Origin: a virus
Length of the DNA stretch: 46,668 bases
IMG/VR virus record: IMGVR_UViG_3300035204_001443
Location: 1-46,668 of that record
Strand: one strand, 5' to 3'
Shown here: positions 40,961-46,668 of the stretch, in pieces
Position numbering within the stretch: position 1 is the stretch's first letter
Layout of the letters: every line of letters starts with the position of its first letter
Made by a program: the position numbers and the translations under genes
The notes under the pieces: model-generated
What the model saw: only the letters and a program-made list of their open reading frames with translations
The model's database searches: none
Told to the model about the DNA's origin: nothing

Positions 40961-42600
40961 TTTTTATAGTTTTGTATTTCAAACCACCGTTTACCTGATA
41001 ACATTCTACCTTCAAGTATCGGTTTACCTTTAGGTTTATAACTCTGATTGGTAGGTTTATGTTCATATTTCCCACTACCAGCTAGGGGGTAACTTAAGGG
41101 GTTTATCTTATTCCATAATTTAAAGCTCTCTGAATCAGACAACCCTTCCATCATATCACTAATAATATCCTGATTGATGTGTCCTTTTTCAAGAGCAATA
41201 TTAAAGTAAGTGTCATATACACCTCTTCCTCTAAAAGCGCTTGGATTTTTTAGAAAATAAGCATATTCTTGTACTGACGGAGAAGATCCGCTCGATTGAC
41301 CCACAGTGCCTGAAGCTGGGGGTAACCCTCCTTGAGGCCATTCACCTTCTTCACCTTGACCTGACGGCTGTTCACCTGCTGTAATTCTTGGTGGCACGAC
41401 ACCTGCTGTAATTTTTGGTGGCCCTTCACCTCCTGTAATTCTTTTAGGCTCTTCACCTGTTGTAATTCTTTTAGGCTCTTCACCTGGGCCTGACGGCTGT
41501 TCACCTTCACCGCGGCGTGGCGGTGGAATGACCGTTACCTGATCAGTTGGCACCTCGTCATGTGGATCCACCGGTGGCTTTCTGCGTCTGCGGCCGATGT
41601 CTACTCGGGACCCATCAAGGCCGATATTACTGGCAGAACCAGCAGTACCACCTACAACATCTCTAACACTAGATTTACCTACATCGCTAATGCGGATATT
41701 TGCTTCGTTTATATTTGATTCATTCATTAATGTTCCCTTATATTTTGTTGAACTATTTATATTTACTCGAGCTCCTCCGGCTCCAATATTACTAGTAGAA
41801 CCAGCTGTTCCACCAGTAACGTCACTAACACTAGATTTACCTACGTCCCTAATATTAATAGTTGGTGAAAAGGTCATACCAGAAGGAGCTGTTGGACCAG
41901 CTGGTACCTCACCGGAACCACCACCGGGACTATCACCGAGACTATCACCCTCTTTTTCACCTTTCTCTTTTGGACAGTGATTAATAAGTATACCTATTTC
42001 GGTGCGATGAATTTCATCAAACGCACTTATCACAGTCTTCCATTTAATCTGCTGTTGAGATAGTTGCTCAGCTGTTATACCATATGTACGCTTTATACGT
42101 TCCATCTCTTTGCTTGGCCCGGTTCCTGCTAATATATTGAGTATATCATATGGAGGTATAATCTGATTCTTAATTGCATTTATTACACTATCGACTGGAT
42201 TAGCGTCAGGCACAGCTGTAGTAGGCTCTTTAACACCAGCGACGTTTTGTATAGCTTTACCAGCAAGTTCTTTTGTCTTATCTACACCTTTTTCGATATA
42301 TTCTCCTGCTGTATTAACAGCTGCGGTTGCTTGTTGTCCCGCGGTAGCGCCAGGTAATACAGGAGGCTTTGCTGCAGGGTCTGATGGCCGTTCGGCAGGT
42401 AATACAGGAGGAACTTCACCGGGAGCTGCTGTCTCTTTAGGATCTATTACAGGAGGTATATTCTTGATACCAGTTTCACCCTTAGCTTTTCTCTGCTTTG
42501 CATCTTCTTCAGATATTTTATTCCCATCAGAATCTACCCACTCTTCATTGAGAAGTGACTTTTCAACCAAATAATCGAAATTTATATTTACAGGTTTCAT
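40957..42600 (-). CDS. Large proline/glycine-rich repeat protein, probable virion protein (547 aa)
   Basis: No family recognised. Residues 1-30 (NINFDYLVEKSLLNEEW) form a helix like the head-targeting starts of T4-like internal proteins. Residues 60-120 are Pro/Ala-rich, 140-210 helical, then two copies of an imperfect 34-residue module around DVGKSSVSDVTGGTAGS and DVGKSSVRDVVGGTAGS. A run of four 9-residue repeats (GEEPKRITT and variants) follows, then a folded-looking aromatic C-terminus. GGAGGAGAAGG just upstream of the ATG is the strongest Shine-Dalgarno sequence in the window. The repetitive, disordered style suits a structural protein or packaged internal protein. Confidence 0.6.
   Translation of the reverse strand: MKPVNINFDYLVEKSLLNEEWVDSDGNKISEEDAKQRKAKGETGIKNIPPVIDPKETAAPGEVPPVLPAERPSDPAAKPPVLPGATAGQQATAAVNTAGEYIEKGVDKTKELAGKAIQNVAGVKEPTTAVPDANPVDSVINAIKNQIIPPYDILNILAGTGPSKEMERIKRTYGITAEQLSQQQIKWKTVISAFDEIHRTEIGILINHCPKEKGEKEGDSLGDSPGGGSGEVPAGPTAPSGMTFSPTINIRDVGKSSVSDVTGGTAGSTSNIGAGGARVNINSSTKYKGTLMNESNINEANIRISDVGKSSVRDVVGGTAGSASNIGLDGSRVDIGRRRRKPPVDPHDEVPTDQVTVIPPPRRGEGEQPSGPGEEPKRITTGEEPKRITGGEGPPKITAGVVPPRITAGEQPSGQGEEGEWPQGGLPPASGTVGQSSGSSPSVQEYAYFLKNPSAFRGRGVYDTYFNIALEKGHINQDIISDMMEGLSDSESFKLWNKINPLSYPLAGSGKYEHKPTNQSYKPKGKPILEGRMLSGKRWFEIQNYKK
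41352..41501. repeat. Tandem repeats: four 27-bp units flanked by two 21-bp units
   Basis: Four in-frame 27-bp units (41373-41399, 41400-41426, 41427-41453, 41454-41480), each beginning CACCT on the plus strand, encode GEEPKRITT-like nonapeptides on the minus strand. Two nearly identical 21-bp units (CACCTTGACCTGACGGCTGTT at 41352-41372 and CACCTGGGCCTGACGGCTGTT at 41481-41501) flank the array. Units 1-2 and 3-4 are most alike, suggesting stepwise duplication. Confidence 0.9.
41754..41761 (-). promoter_or_regulatory. Possible internal late promoter TATAAATA
   Basis: A perfect minus-strand TATAAATA occurs inside the 547-residue repeat-protein gene, and AAGGGA followed 6 nt later by an in-frame ATG (41727) lies just downstream. 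This could express the C-terminal part alone. It may be chance, since the coding sequence there is Asn/Ile-rich. Confidence 0.3.
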
Positions 42601-42602
42601 GA

Positions 42603-43469
42603 TTAACCTTCTCCTCCTGCGGATGGCTTGTTCTTGTGAAGGTTGTTAAGATAATTAAAAGCTGAGTCAATAAACAGTTTTTCTTTTTCTATTTTATCTT
42701 TAATTTCCTTCGCGGAGGAGGGTAGTATCCCGGGTTTCTGACCTTTTGCCTGCGAGCGGTTCTGCATCTGGTGGAGCCACTCCAGCTGAGTTCCTTCCGG
42801 TAAATCGAAAAAACTCTTTATCATAGAGCTCTGGTGACGGAGCTCTACTGTAGCATTCACAAGACTACTTACCTGAGGACAATCAATACCTAATTTTATT
42901 ATCAACTCATGTGTAACTGCAATCATCTGCTCACCATCTAGTTGAAGTATCAATTCAATTAGTTCACTCGGGTCAGTTGCAAAAATAGATTGTGTATCAG
43001 AAACTCCTGAGACGGCGAATTTCTGAGCTTGCCGGAGTGCTACTACAAATATACCACGAATTTCATTATGATCATGATATCTCTTTTTAAAATCAAGGCC
43101 TGGTTCACCTTTTTTCTTTGCTTGCTGTAATGCGGGTGTCTTTTGGGGATCAATTCCTAGAGTTGTCTTGAACCAGCCTTGTATTTCTTGACCTGTAGGA
43201 GCAGCAGTTTTGGCTAGCATATCTCGTCTGAATTGATCCCAAACTATGTTAGTTTCATCTTCGAGCTCTGATTGACCCCATAGCTCTTCTGAACCTGGCA
43301 TTAGTGCAGATGCTACTCCACTACCAAATCCACCTCGCCCAGAAGCCCACCTTTTAGCTCCCGTTTTGAACCTATTATATGGCTTAAACCATGATAATTC
43401 GTTAACTATTTTAACATTGGGAATACTGTTATATACTTCAGTGAGCTTTTGATTTTCCTGTTTGCGCAT
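42603..43469 (-). CDS. Hypothetical late protein (288 aa)
   Basis: Unrecognised. It starts with a helix (ENQKLTEVYNSI) of the kind seen at the front of several T4-like virion proteins. A Gly/Arg-rich stretch (ASGRGGFGSGVASAL) and LELILQLDGEQMIAV-like hydrophobic helices follow, and the C-terminus is lysine-rich. No cysteine cluster or catalytic motif. AATAAATA lies 13 nt before the ATG. The next gene starts 2 nt after its stop, so the two probably form one late transcript. Confidence 0.55.
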   Translation of the reverse strand: MRKQENQKLTEVYNSIPNVKIVNELSWFKPYNRFKTGAKRWASGRGGFGSGVASALMPGSEELWGQSELEDETNIVWDQFRRDMLAKTAAPTGQEIQGWFKTTLGIDPQKTPALQQAKKKGEPGLDFKKRYHDHNEIRGIFVVALRQAQKFAVSGVSDTQSIFATDPSELIELILQLDGEQMIAVTHELIIKLGIDCPQVSSLVNATVELRHQSSMIKSFFDLPEGTQLEWLHQMQNRSQAKGQKPGILPSSAKEIKDKIEKEKLFIDSAFNYLNNLHKNKPSAGGEG

Positions 43470-43481
43470 AACTAGTTGTAA

Positions 43482-43871
43482 TTATTTATTAAGACTCACT
43501 GTGTTGTTTACATAGTTTACCCAAAACTCCCAGTTCATACATATAGTCGGATATCCAGTCATTTTAAATGCCTGTTTACCAGCATTAGCATAATATCGCA
43601 CACCAGGTGCACCTCTACGCCTTTGTCTTGATTTTATGACACCTCTAAAGAATGTTACACTAAATAAGCAATCGTCAGCTAAATCAGTTAATGGTTTGTA
43701 TCTTAAAGTAGATGAAGTAACCTGTTCTGCGACACCTATAAAATCACGTTTATCATTAAAATATCTTTCATATGTTTTGAATACGCGATATGTTTCTATA
43801 TCTGTTTTTTTAGCATTATATAATTGTTCAAGAAGCCAGTGAGATGGGTTGTTAAGAATTAATTCCGACAT
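43482..43871 (-). CDS. Hypothetical late protein (129 aa)
   Basis: A basic, aromatic protein (WLLEQLYNAKKTDIETYRVF, then FSVTFFRGVIKSRQRRR and a Trp/Tyr-rich end). The helical start with NNPSHWLLEQLYNA is reminiscent of small tail or head completion proteins of T4-like phages, but I cannot match it to a specific one. Two late boxes precede it, the nearer 6 nt before the ATG. Size and basic charge would suit a structural adaptor. Unknown otherwise. Confidence 0.55.
   Translation of the reverse strand: MSELILNNPSHWLLEQLYNAKKTDIETYRVFKTYERYFNDKRDFIGVAEQVTSSTLRYKPLTDLADDCLFSVTFFRGVIKSRQRRRGAPGVRYYANAGKQAFKMTGYPTICMNWEFWVNYVNNTVSLNK
43483..43490 (-). promoter_or_regulatory. Late promoter AATAAATA
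   Basis: Minus-strand AATAAATA, 13 nt before the ATG at 43469. It overlaps the stop codon of the upstream gene. It gives a slightly longer leader than most late boxes here. Confidence 0.55.
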
Positions 43872-43877
43872 CTTAAT

Positions 43878-43908
43878 TATTTATTCGGATTAACTTTCGT
43901 TATTTATT
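43878..43908 (-). promoter_or_regulatory. Tandem late promoters
   Basis: Two minus-strand AATAAATA boxes (43878-43885 and 43901-43908), 23 bp apart, sit within direct repeats of CCGAATAAATAA. The nearer lies 6 nt before the ATG at 43871. The 48-nt gap holds nothing else. Confidence 0.7.
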
Positions 43909-43919
43909 CGGAGCTAAAA

Positions 43920-44234
43920 TTATCCAACAGCAACTACCATAGAACTATAATATTGTGTTCTCCAGTATACTGCAGCGGCTGAGCCGGAATCCTGTACAGC
44001 TGACAATTGATTTGCATTTGTCAAACCTCTAAATGTAACTACGACATCTGCAGGTACTCTAAATGCTGTAGCTGTAGAAGGATCCCCTAAACCAGCGCCA
44101 TCTGAAACAAGACATCCACCAGCTGGGCCTACTACTAATATTTCAGAACATTCCTGAGCTGATAGTTGGGTCCAATTAGTGGCATGTAGCTGTTTCTTAA
44201 AATTCCTACAAACATTGTTATTAGTAAACGCCAT
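43920..44234 (-). CDS. Putative small virion decoration/fibre-like protein (104 aa)
   Basis: A compact Ala/Val/Ser/Thr-rich protein, probably beta-sandwich, with PAGGCLVSDGAGLGDPS and FRVPADVVVTFRGLTNANQL and the final VYWRTQYYSSMVVAVG, a layout like small phage decoration or fibre domains. No signal or membrane segment. It has a perfect TATAAATA 7 nt before the ATG, among the strongest late signals in the window, consistent with an abundant virion protein. Confidence 0.6.
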   Translation of the reverse strand: MAFTNNNVCRNFKKQLHATNWTQLSAQECSEILVVGPAGGCLVSDGAGLGDPSTATAFRVPADVVVTFRGLTNANQLSAVQDSGSAAAVYWRTQYYSSMVVAVG

Positions 44235-44241
44235 ACATGAT

Positions 44242-44249
44242 TATTTATA
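44242..44249 (-). promoter_or_regulatory. Late promoter TATAAATA
   Basis: A perfect minus-strand TATAAATA, 7 nt before the ATG at 44234. It overlaps the end of queE, so the switch from early to late genes occurs at this point. Confidence 0.85.
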
Positions 44250-45093
44250 CTCCTGTGGTCTGATTCCACGCAGAAATGTGTAATCGTGTCATACCAACAT
44301 ATCCATATTTTTTAGCCATTTGTAGACAGAATTCTGTTCTTTCATGAAAATTATCTTGATGATCCAAACCAGGCATCATGATAACCCTATCAGCAGGGAT
44401 TTTGAGAGGTCTAATAAAATCATTTTCAATTTCTTTCATATCATGCTCTTCGCTGACTACAAATTTAAACCAATAATTGCTATGACTCATAATACGCTTA
44501 AGTGACATAGCACAAAATCGCTTTGCGTGAGGCATTCCGCTATTAGATAGCTTAACACTACAGTTAATTTGATCTAGCTCATCAAAGAGATCGGGATCAA
44601 TCCATTGAGTACCGTTAGTCTCAATTTCATTGAATATTGGTAAGTTGTGATATTTGCATAACTTATTACCGTTGTACTTTTTGTTGAGGTAATTGATACA
44701 ATTAACAATGTCTCGTTGATGTTTACGTAGTGTTGGCTCACCTCCAGTCCATACAAGATGAACTCTCCCGTTTAATACCCAGTTTAGGATGCCTTCCTTC
44801 TCCCAATCTTCAATTAAAACATTAATATCTGTCCGATCACCACAACGCCATACAGCTTCTGAATCACACCACCAAGTAGCTTTACCACTTTTCATTAAAG
44901 CACCCTTACTACCACCACACATTAAATTACAACCTTTAAGTCTAATAAAATATGCTGGATATCCCGTTGATGAACCTTCACATTGTACGGAGTAGAAAGA
45001 TTCAGAGAGTGACAACGTCGGGTTTTCGGTCGTCGTACTCGAGGATTCCTTTATGTCTTGCATATGTTTTGATTTCGTTGTAGTGTTGCTCAT
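44245..45093 (-). CDS. queE: 7-carboxy-7-deazaguanine synthase QueE (radical SAM)
   Basis: QueE converts 6-carboxytetrahydropterin to 7-carboxy-7-deazaguanine with SAM, Mg2+ and a 4Fe-4S cluster. SFYSVQCEG corresponds to the usual F-x-S-x-Q-G-E-G (one Gly is Cys). The cluster cysteines are in KGCNLMCGG and WWCDSE: from the ATG at 45093 they are Cys55, Cys59 and Cys76, so C-x3-C-x16-C with an insertion of about 14 residues. VWTGGEPTL is the SAM glycine-rich motif and EIETNGTQ follows. The exact start is uncertain (ATG at 45093, or 45063); both overlap queD. Confidence 0.93.
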   Translation of the reverse strand: MSNTTTKSKHMQDIKESSSTTTENPTLSLSESFYSVQCEGSSTGYPAYFIRLKGCNLMCGGSKGALMKSGKATWWCDSEAVWRCGDRTDINVLIEDWEKEGILNWVLNGRVHLVWTGGEPTLRKHQRDIVNCINYLNKKYNGNKLCKYHNLPIFNEIETNGTQWIDPDLFDELDQINCSVKLSNSGMPHAKRFCAMSLKRIMSHSNYWFKFVVSEEHDMKEIENDFIRPLKIPADRVIMMPGLDHQDNFHERTEFCLQMAKKYGYVGMTRLHISAWNQTTGV

Positions 45094-45565
45094 AAAAATT
45101 ATCTTTTTCTCTCTGTGGTATCTCTGTATAGCACAACTCAGTCCAACAATTAGGTGTTTCAAATATCTTTACACTGCTAACATCAAGCATTGGATAATCT
45201 TCAAACAATATTTGTTCTGCTAATACAACTTCACGTGCAATATTTTCAACTGACGGGTTACAATACTCACCTTTACCGTTAAGACTCATTAACCATAATT
45301 TAGTTTTGAGGCTCTTAACAGTATTAATTACATATTCGTCTTTTGGATTGAGAAGCATTCCATGATCCAACAAATCATCAATCCATTGACAACCAACTCG
45401 CTTAATTTCTTTGAAGTCTAGTGCGTATCCAATATCTTCCATGGTATTAAACTCAAAGGTTAACTCATATAGATAGGTATGACCATGAAGATTGAAGCAT
45501 TTGTATTGCTCATTCATGACTCTGTGACCAGAGTCGAAGTTTCCTTTACGAGTTATGTATTGCAC
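45002..45565 (-). CDS. queD: 6-carboxytetrahydropterin synthase QueD
   Basis: QueD makes 6-carboxy-5,6,7,8-tetrahydropterin from 7,8-dihydroneopterin triphosphate, the first committed step to 7-deazaguanines. Zinc ligands are His14 in FDSGHRVMN and His27/His29 in NLHGHTYLYEL, with the catalytic Cys23 (YKCFNLHGH). Length 187 exceeds the minimal family (about 120) by a middle and a C-terminal part. The start is GTG at 45565, 6 nt after a TATAAT box, so a leaderless message is predicted. The end overlaps queE by about 90 nt, an unusually long overlap. Confidence 0.93.
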   Translation of the reverse strand: MQYITRKGNFDSGHRVMNEQYKCFNLHGHTYLYELTFEFNTMEDIGYALDFKEIKRVGCQWIDDLLDHGMLLNPKDEYVINTVKSLKTKLWLMSLNGKGEYCNPSVENIAREVVLAEQILFEDYPMLDVSSVKIFETPNCWTELCYTEIPQREKDNFYEQHYNEIKTYARHKGILEYDDRKPDVVTL

Positions 45566-45571
45566 ACATAC

Positions 45572-45599
45572 ATTATATAGTATGTTGAAGGAAGTTCAA
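45572..45599 (-). promoter_or_regulatory. Strong sigma-70-like early promoter of queD-queE
   Basis: Minus strand: TTGAAC (45594-45599), 16-nt spacer, TATAAT (45572-45577), 6 nt to the GTG start. It carries AAGCTTGAACTTCCT, nearly the same extended -35 as the dpdA and 17152 promoters, so the two halves of the 7-deazaguanine pathway appear to be co-regulated. Confidence 0.85.
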
Positions 45600-45601
45600 G
45601 C

Positions 45602-46507
45602 TTATATCCCAAATTTCTTGATCTCTAATTTTCTTTTGTACTCATCTAGGTTTGTTTGAATTAATTGTTGTAACCATGTCGATATGTCAGATACATGATT
45701 AAAAGTGTCTCTCCGCAGCGTTACTTCCTTTCTAATCTCGGCAAATTCTTCTTCCTCAATTGTTATATCTTGACCAGCAGATTTTTTAATTCTCATTACC
45801 TTGACAAGCTCTCCTAAACGGCTGGTGCGGTCTCGATTCTCCGAGCTCAGCTGTGTGAGTATATTAAAATCTTTCGGAAAGGTAGTAATAAATCTGCCAG
45901 CTGTACGAACAAGCTCTCTTTCTCCATGATCATGTACGAACTCTATAAGAAACTTTTCCACTTCATCTGTTGCTTGTGGAAACAGGCTCAGGTCAGGGTT
46001 AGCATCTCGCAGTGCTCTAAGAATGTCAGTGACGTGTCTATCTCGAGGTAGATACTCATTTACGGCCTTGCCACTTTGGCCAAGATTCCATAGTACATCT
46101 AATCCATAAGCTTTCAGTCTGAAAGCCTCGTTGCGCGCTTTAATGTATCCTCTAGTTTCGTCCTGCGCAGCCATAGCTTGGTCTTGAGCAGCTATAGTTT
46201 GGTCTTGAGCTATCTTAGCTTGGTCTTGAGCAGCTATAGTTTGGTCTCGAGCTATCTTCACCTGGTTTATTGCGTCTCGAAAGAGTGGTTCCCATTCTTC
46301 CGTGGCTTGATTGTATCCCATCTGTCCACCCCCGGATTTACCCTTAGCGTATCCCATAGCTCCTATAAATGCTGCTAAGCTTGCAGTGAAAGACATATAT
46401 ACAATTTTATCCCAATTATCAGATACCCATTTTTTTACTTTATCATATTTTTCACCTTCGGTTAGGAGGTATGCTTCAAAAATTAGTTGTGAGTCTTTAT
46501 CTCTCAT
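45602..46507 (-). CDS. Hypothetical protein with one membrane segment and a heptad-repeat coiled coil (301 aa)
   Basis: Residues 1-20 (MRDKDSQLIFEAYLLTEGE) resemble head-targeting peptides of T4 internal proteins. A hydrophobic stretch at about 35-55 (IVYMSFTASLAAFIGAMGYA) is a likely membrane segment. Residues about 84-115 are near-perfect heptads of A-A-Q-D-Q-x-x type, and the rest is charged and helical. No family is recognised. The DNA here holds five 21-bp tandem repeats. A GAGGG element lies 9-12 nt before the ATG. A packaged or membrane-acting virion protein is possible, but this is inference. Confidence 0.55.
   Translation of the reverse strand: MRDKDSQLIFEAYLLTEGEKYDKVKKWVSDNWDKIVYMSFTASLAAFIGAMGYAKGKSGGGQMGYNQATEEWEPLFRDAINQVKIARDQTIAAQDQAKIAQDQTIAAQDQAMAAQDETRGYIKARNEAFRLKAYGLDVLWNLGQSGKAVNEYLPRDRHVTDILRALRDANPDLSLFPQATDEVEKFLIEFVHDHGERELVRTAGRFITTFPKDFNILTQLSSENRDRTSRLGELVKVMRIKKSAGQDITIEEEEFAEIRKEVTLRRDTFNHVSDISTWLQQLIQTNLDEYKRKLEIKKFGI
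46161..46265. repeat. Five 21-bp tandem repeats
   Basis: In-frame 21-bp units at 46161-46181, 46182-46202, 46203-46223, 46224-46244 and 46245-46265. Units 2 and 4 are identical, and unit 3 alternates with them, so a 42-bp higher-order repeat is visible. They encode coiled-coil heptads (IAAQDQA-type) on the minus strand. Confidence 0.9.
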
Positions 46508-46540
46508 GTTATTACCCTCAACTGAGGTTACATATTATCC

Positions 46541-46668
46541 TCAGCCACCGCCTGGTGGTGGGTTGATGTCGGTTGTCTCTTCTTCTGAATCTTCTCCTTG
46601 ACATCGTGCACATCCACATCCAGTCCCTTCACCATCTCCGGATGCAAACCCTCTATAGAGCTTTAACA
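46541..46668 (-). CDS. Partial C-terminus of a cysteine/glycine-rich protein
   Basis: Only the last 42 codons are present; the gene runs off the right edge. The visible end reads LKLYRGFASGDGEGTGCGCA and then RCQGEDSEEE and a proline/glycine end. The C-x-C-x-x-C group could bind a metal. It lies upstream of the 46507 gene with 33 nt between, on the same strand. Function not inferable. Confidence 0.45.
   Translation of the reverse strand, partial: LKLYRGFASGDGEGTGCGCARCQGEDSEEETTDINPPPGGG

Noticed and set aside
41352-41501. Tandem repeats as a replication origin or iteron array
   Set aside because: The units are exact multiples of three, in frame inside a gene, and code for a regular peptide, so protein-level repetition is the better reading.
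46512-46528. Small inverted repeat (CCTCA/TGAGG) before the 46507 gene as an operator or terminator
   Set aside because: The stem is only about 5 bp with a 2-nt loop and no T run.
1-46668. tRNA genes, CRISPR arrays, insertion sequences or an integrase
   Set aside because: Intergenic gaps are almost all under 100 nt, none folds as a tRNA by eye, no direct-repeat/spacer array is present, and no transposase or integrase motif was found.

Overview
This window reads as a piece of a marine T4-like tailed phage (myovirus) genome. The case rests on recognisable T4-type virion genes (gp22 scaffold, gp23 major capsid protein, gp20 portal, gp15 sheath stabiliser, a gp5-like hub), a NrdA/NrdB/dCMP deaminase block, a PhoH-like ATPase, T4-type late promoters (NATAAATA), AT-rich DNA and tightly packed, often overlapping genes. 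No tRNA, integrase, transposon or CRISPR array was seen. The host cannot be read from the sequence; the gene mix resembles uncultured pelagic T4-like phages. Both ends of the window cut through genes.

Layout. 1-3.6 kb (+): a partial small gene, gp22, gp23, a terminator, then a late promoter with two tail/virion accessory genes. 3.6-7.4 kb (-): a compact operon with a DpdA-type guanine transglycosylase, a HIT protein, a PurN-like formyltransferase, a DUF1599-type nucleotide-modification protein, a small kinase and QueF. 7.5-11.6 kb (+): a structural protein and a gp5-like baseplate hub with four added cysteines. 11.6-17.2 kb (-): dCMP deaminase, NrdB, NrdA and small unknown genes. 17.2-20.2 kb (-): portal, a structural gene and gp15 under late promoters. 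20.2-22.4 kb (-): an early-type operon with a DUF366 protein, a gp62-like protein, a GroES/gp31-like protein and two small genes. 22.4-38.0 kb (-): an uninterrupted 17-gene glycan island. 38.0-44.2 kb: phoH, a P-loop kinase and late, probably virion, genes rich in proline and repeats. 44.2-45.6 kb (-): QueE and QueD. 45.6 kb to the end: a membrane/coiled-coil protein and a partial gene.

How the genes work together. QueD, QueE and QueF make 7-deazaguanine intermediates towards preQ1 (FolE and QueC are not in the window). The DpdA homologue could place such a base in phage DNA, and the neighbouring formyltransferase could N-formylate the preQ1 amine, a DpdN-type activity. The glycan island holds a very clear GDP-mannose 3,5-epimerase with GT10 and GT11 (fucosyltransferase-type) enzymes but no visible GDP-fucose genes, which suggests transfer of L-galactose. 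It also has HldE-C-like and GT9-like genes, four methyltransferases and two multi-domain fusions of nucleotidyltransferase, HAD and kinase domains.

Expression. Nine sigma-70-like promoters place a TATAAT-like box only 5-7 nt from the start codon, and most NATAAATA late boxes lie 5-9 nt from theirs. Many promoter-proximal genes are therefore predicted to be translated from leaderless or nearly leaderless mRNAs, while some distal genes have clear Shine-Dalgarno sequences.
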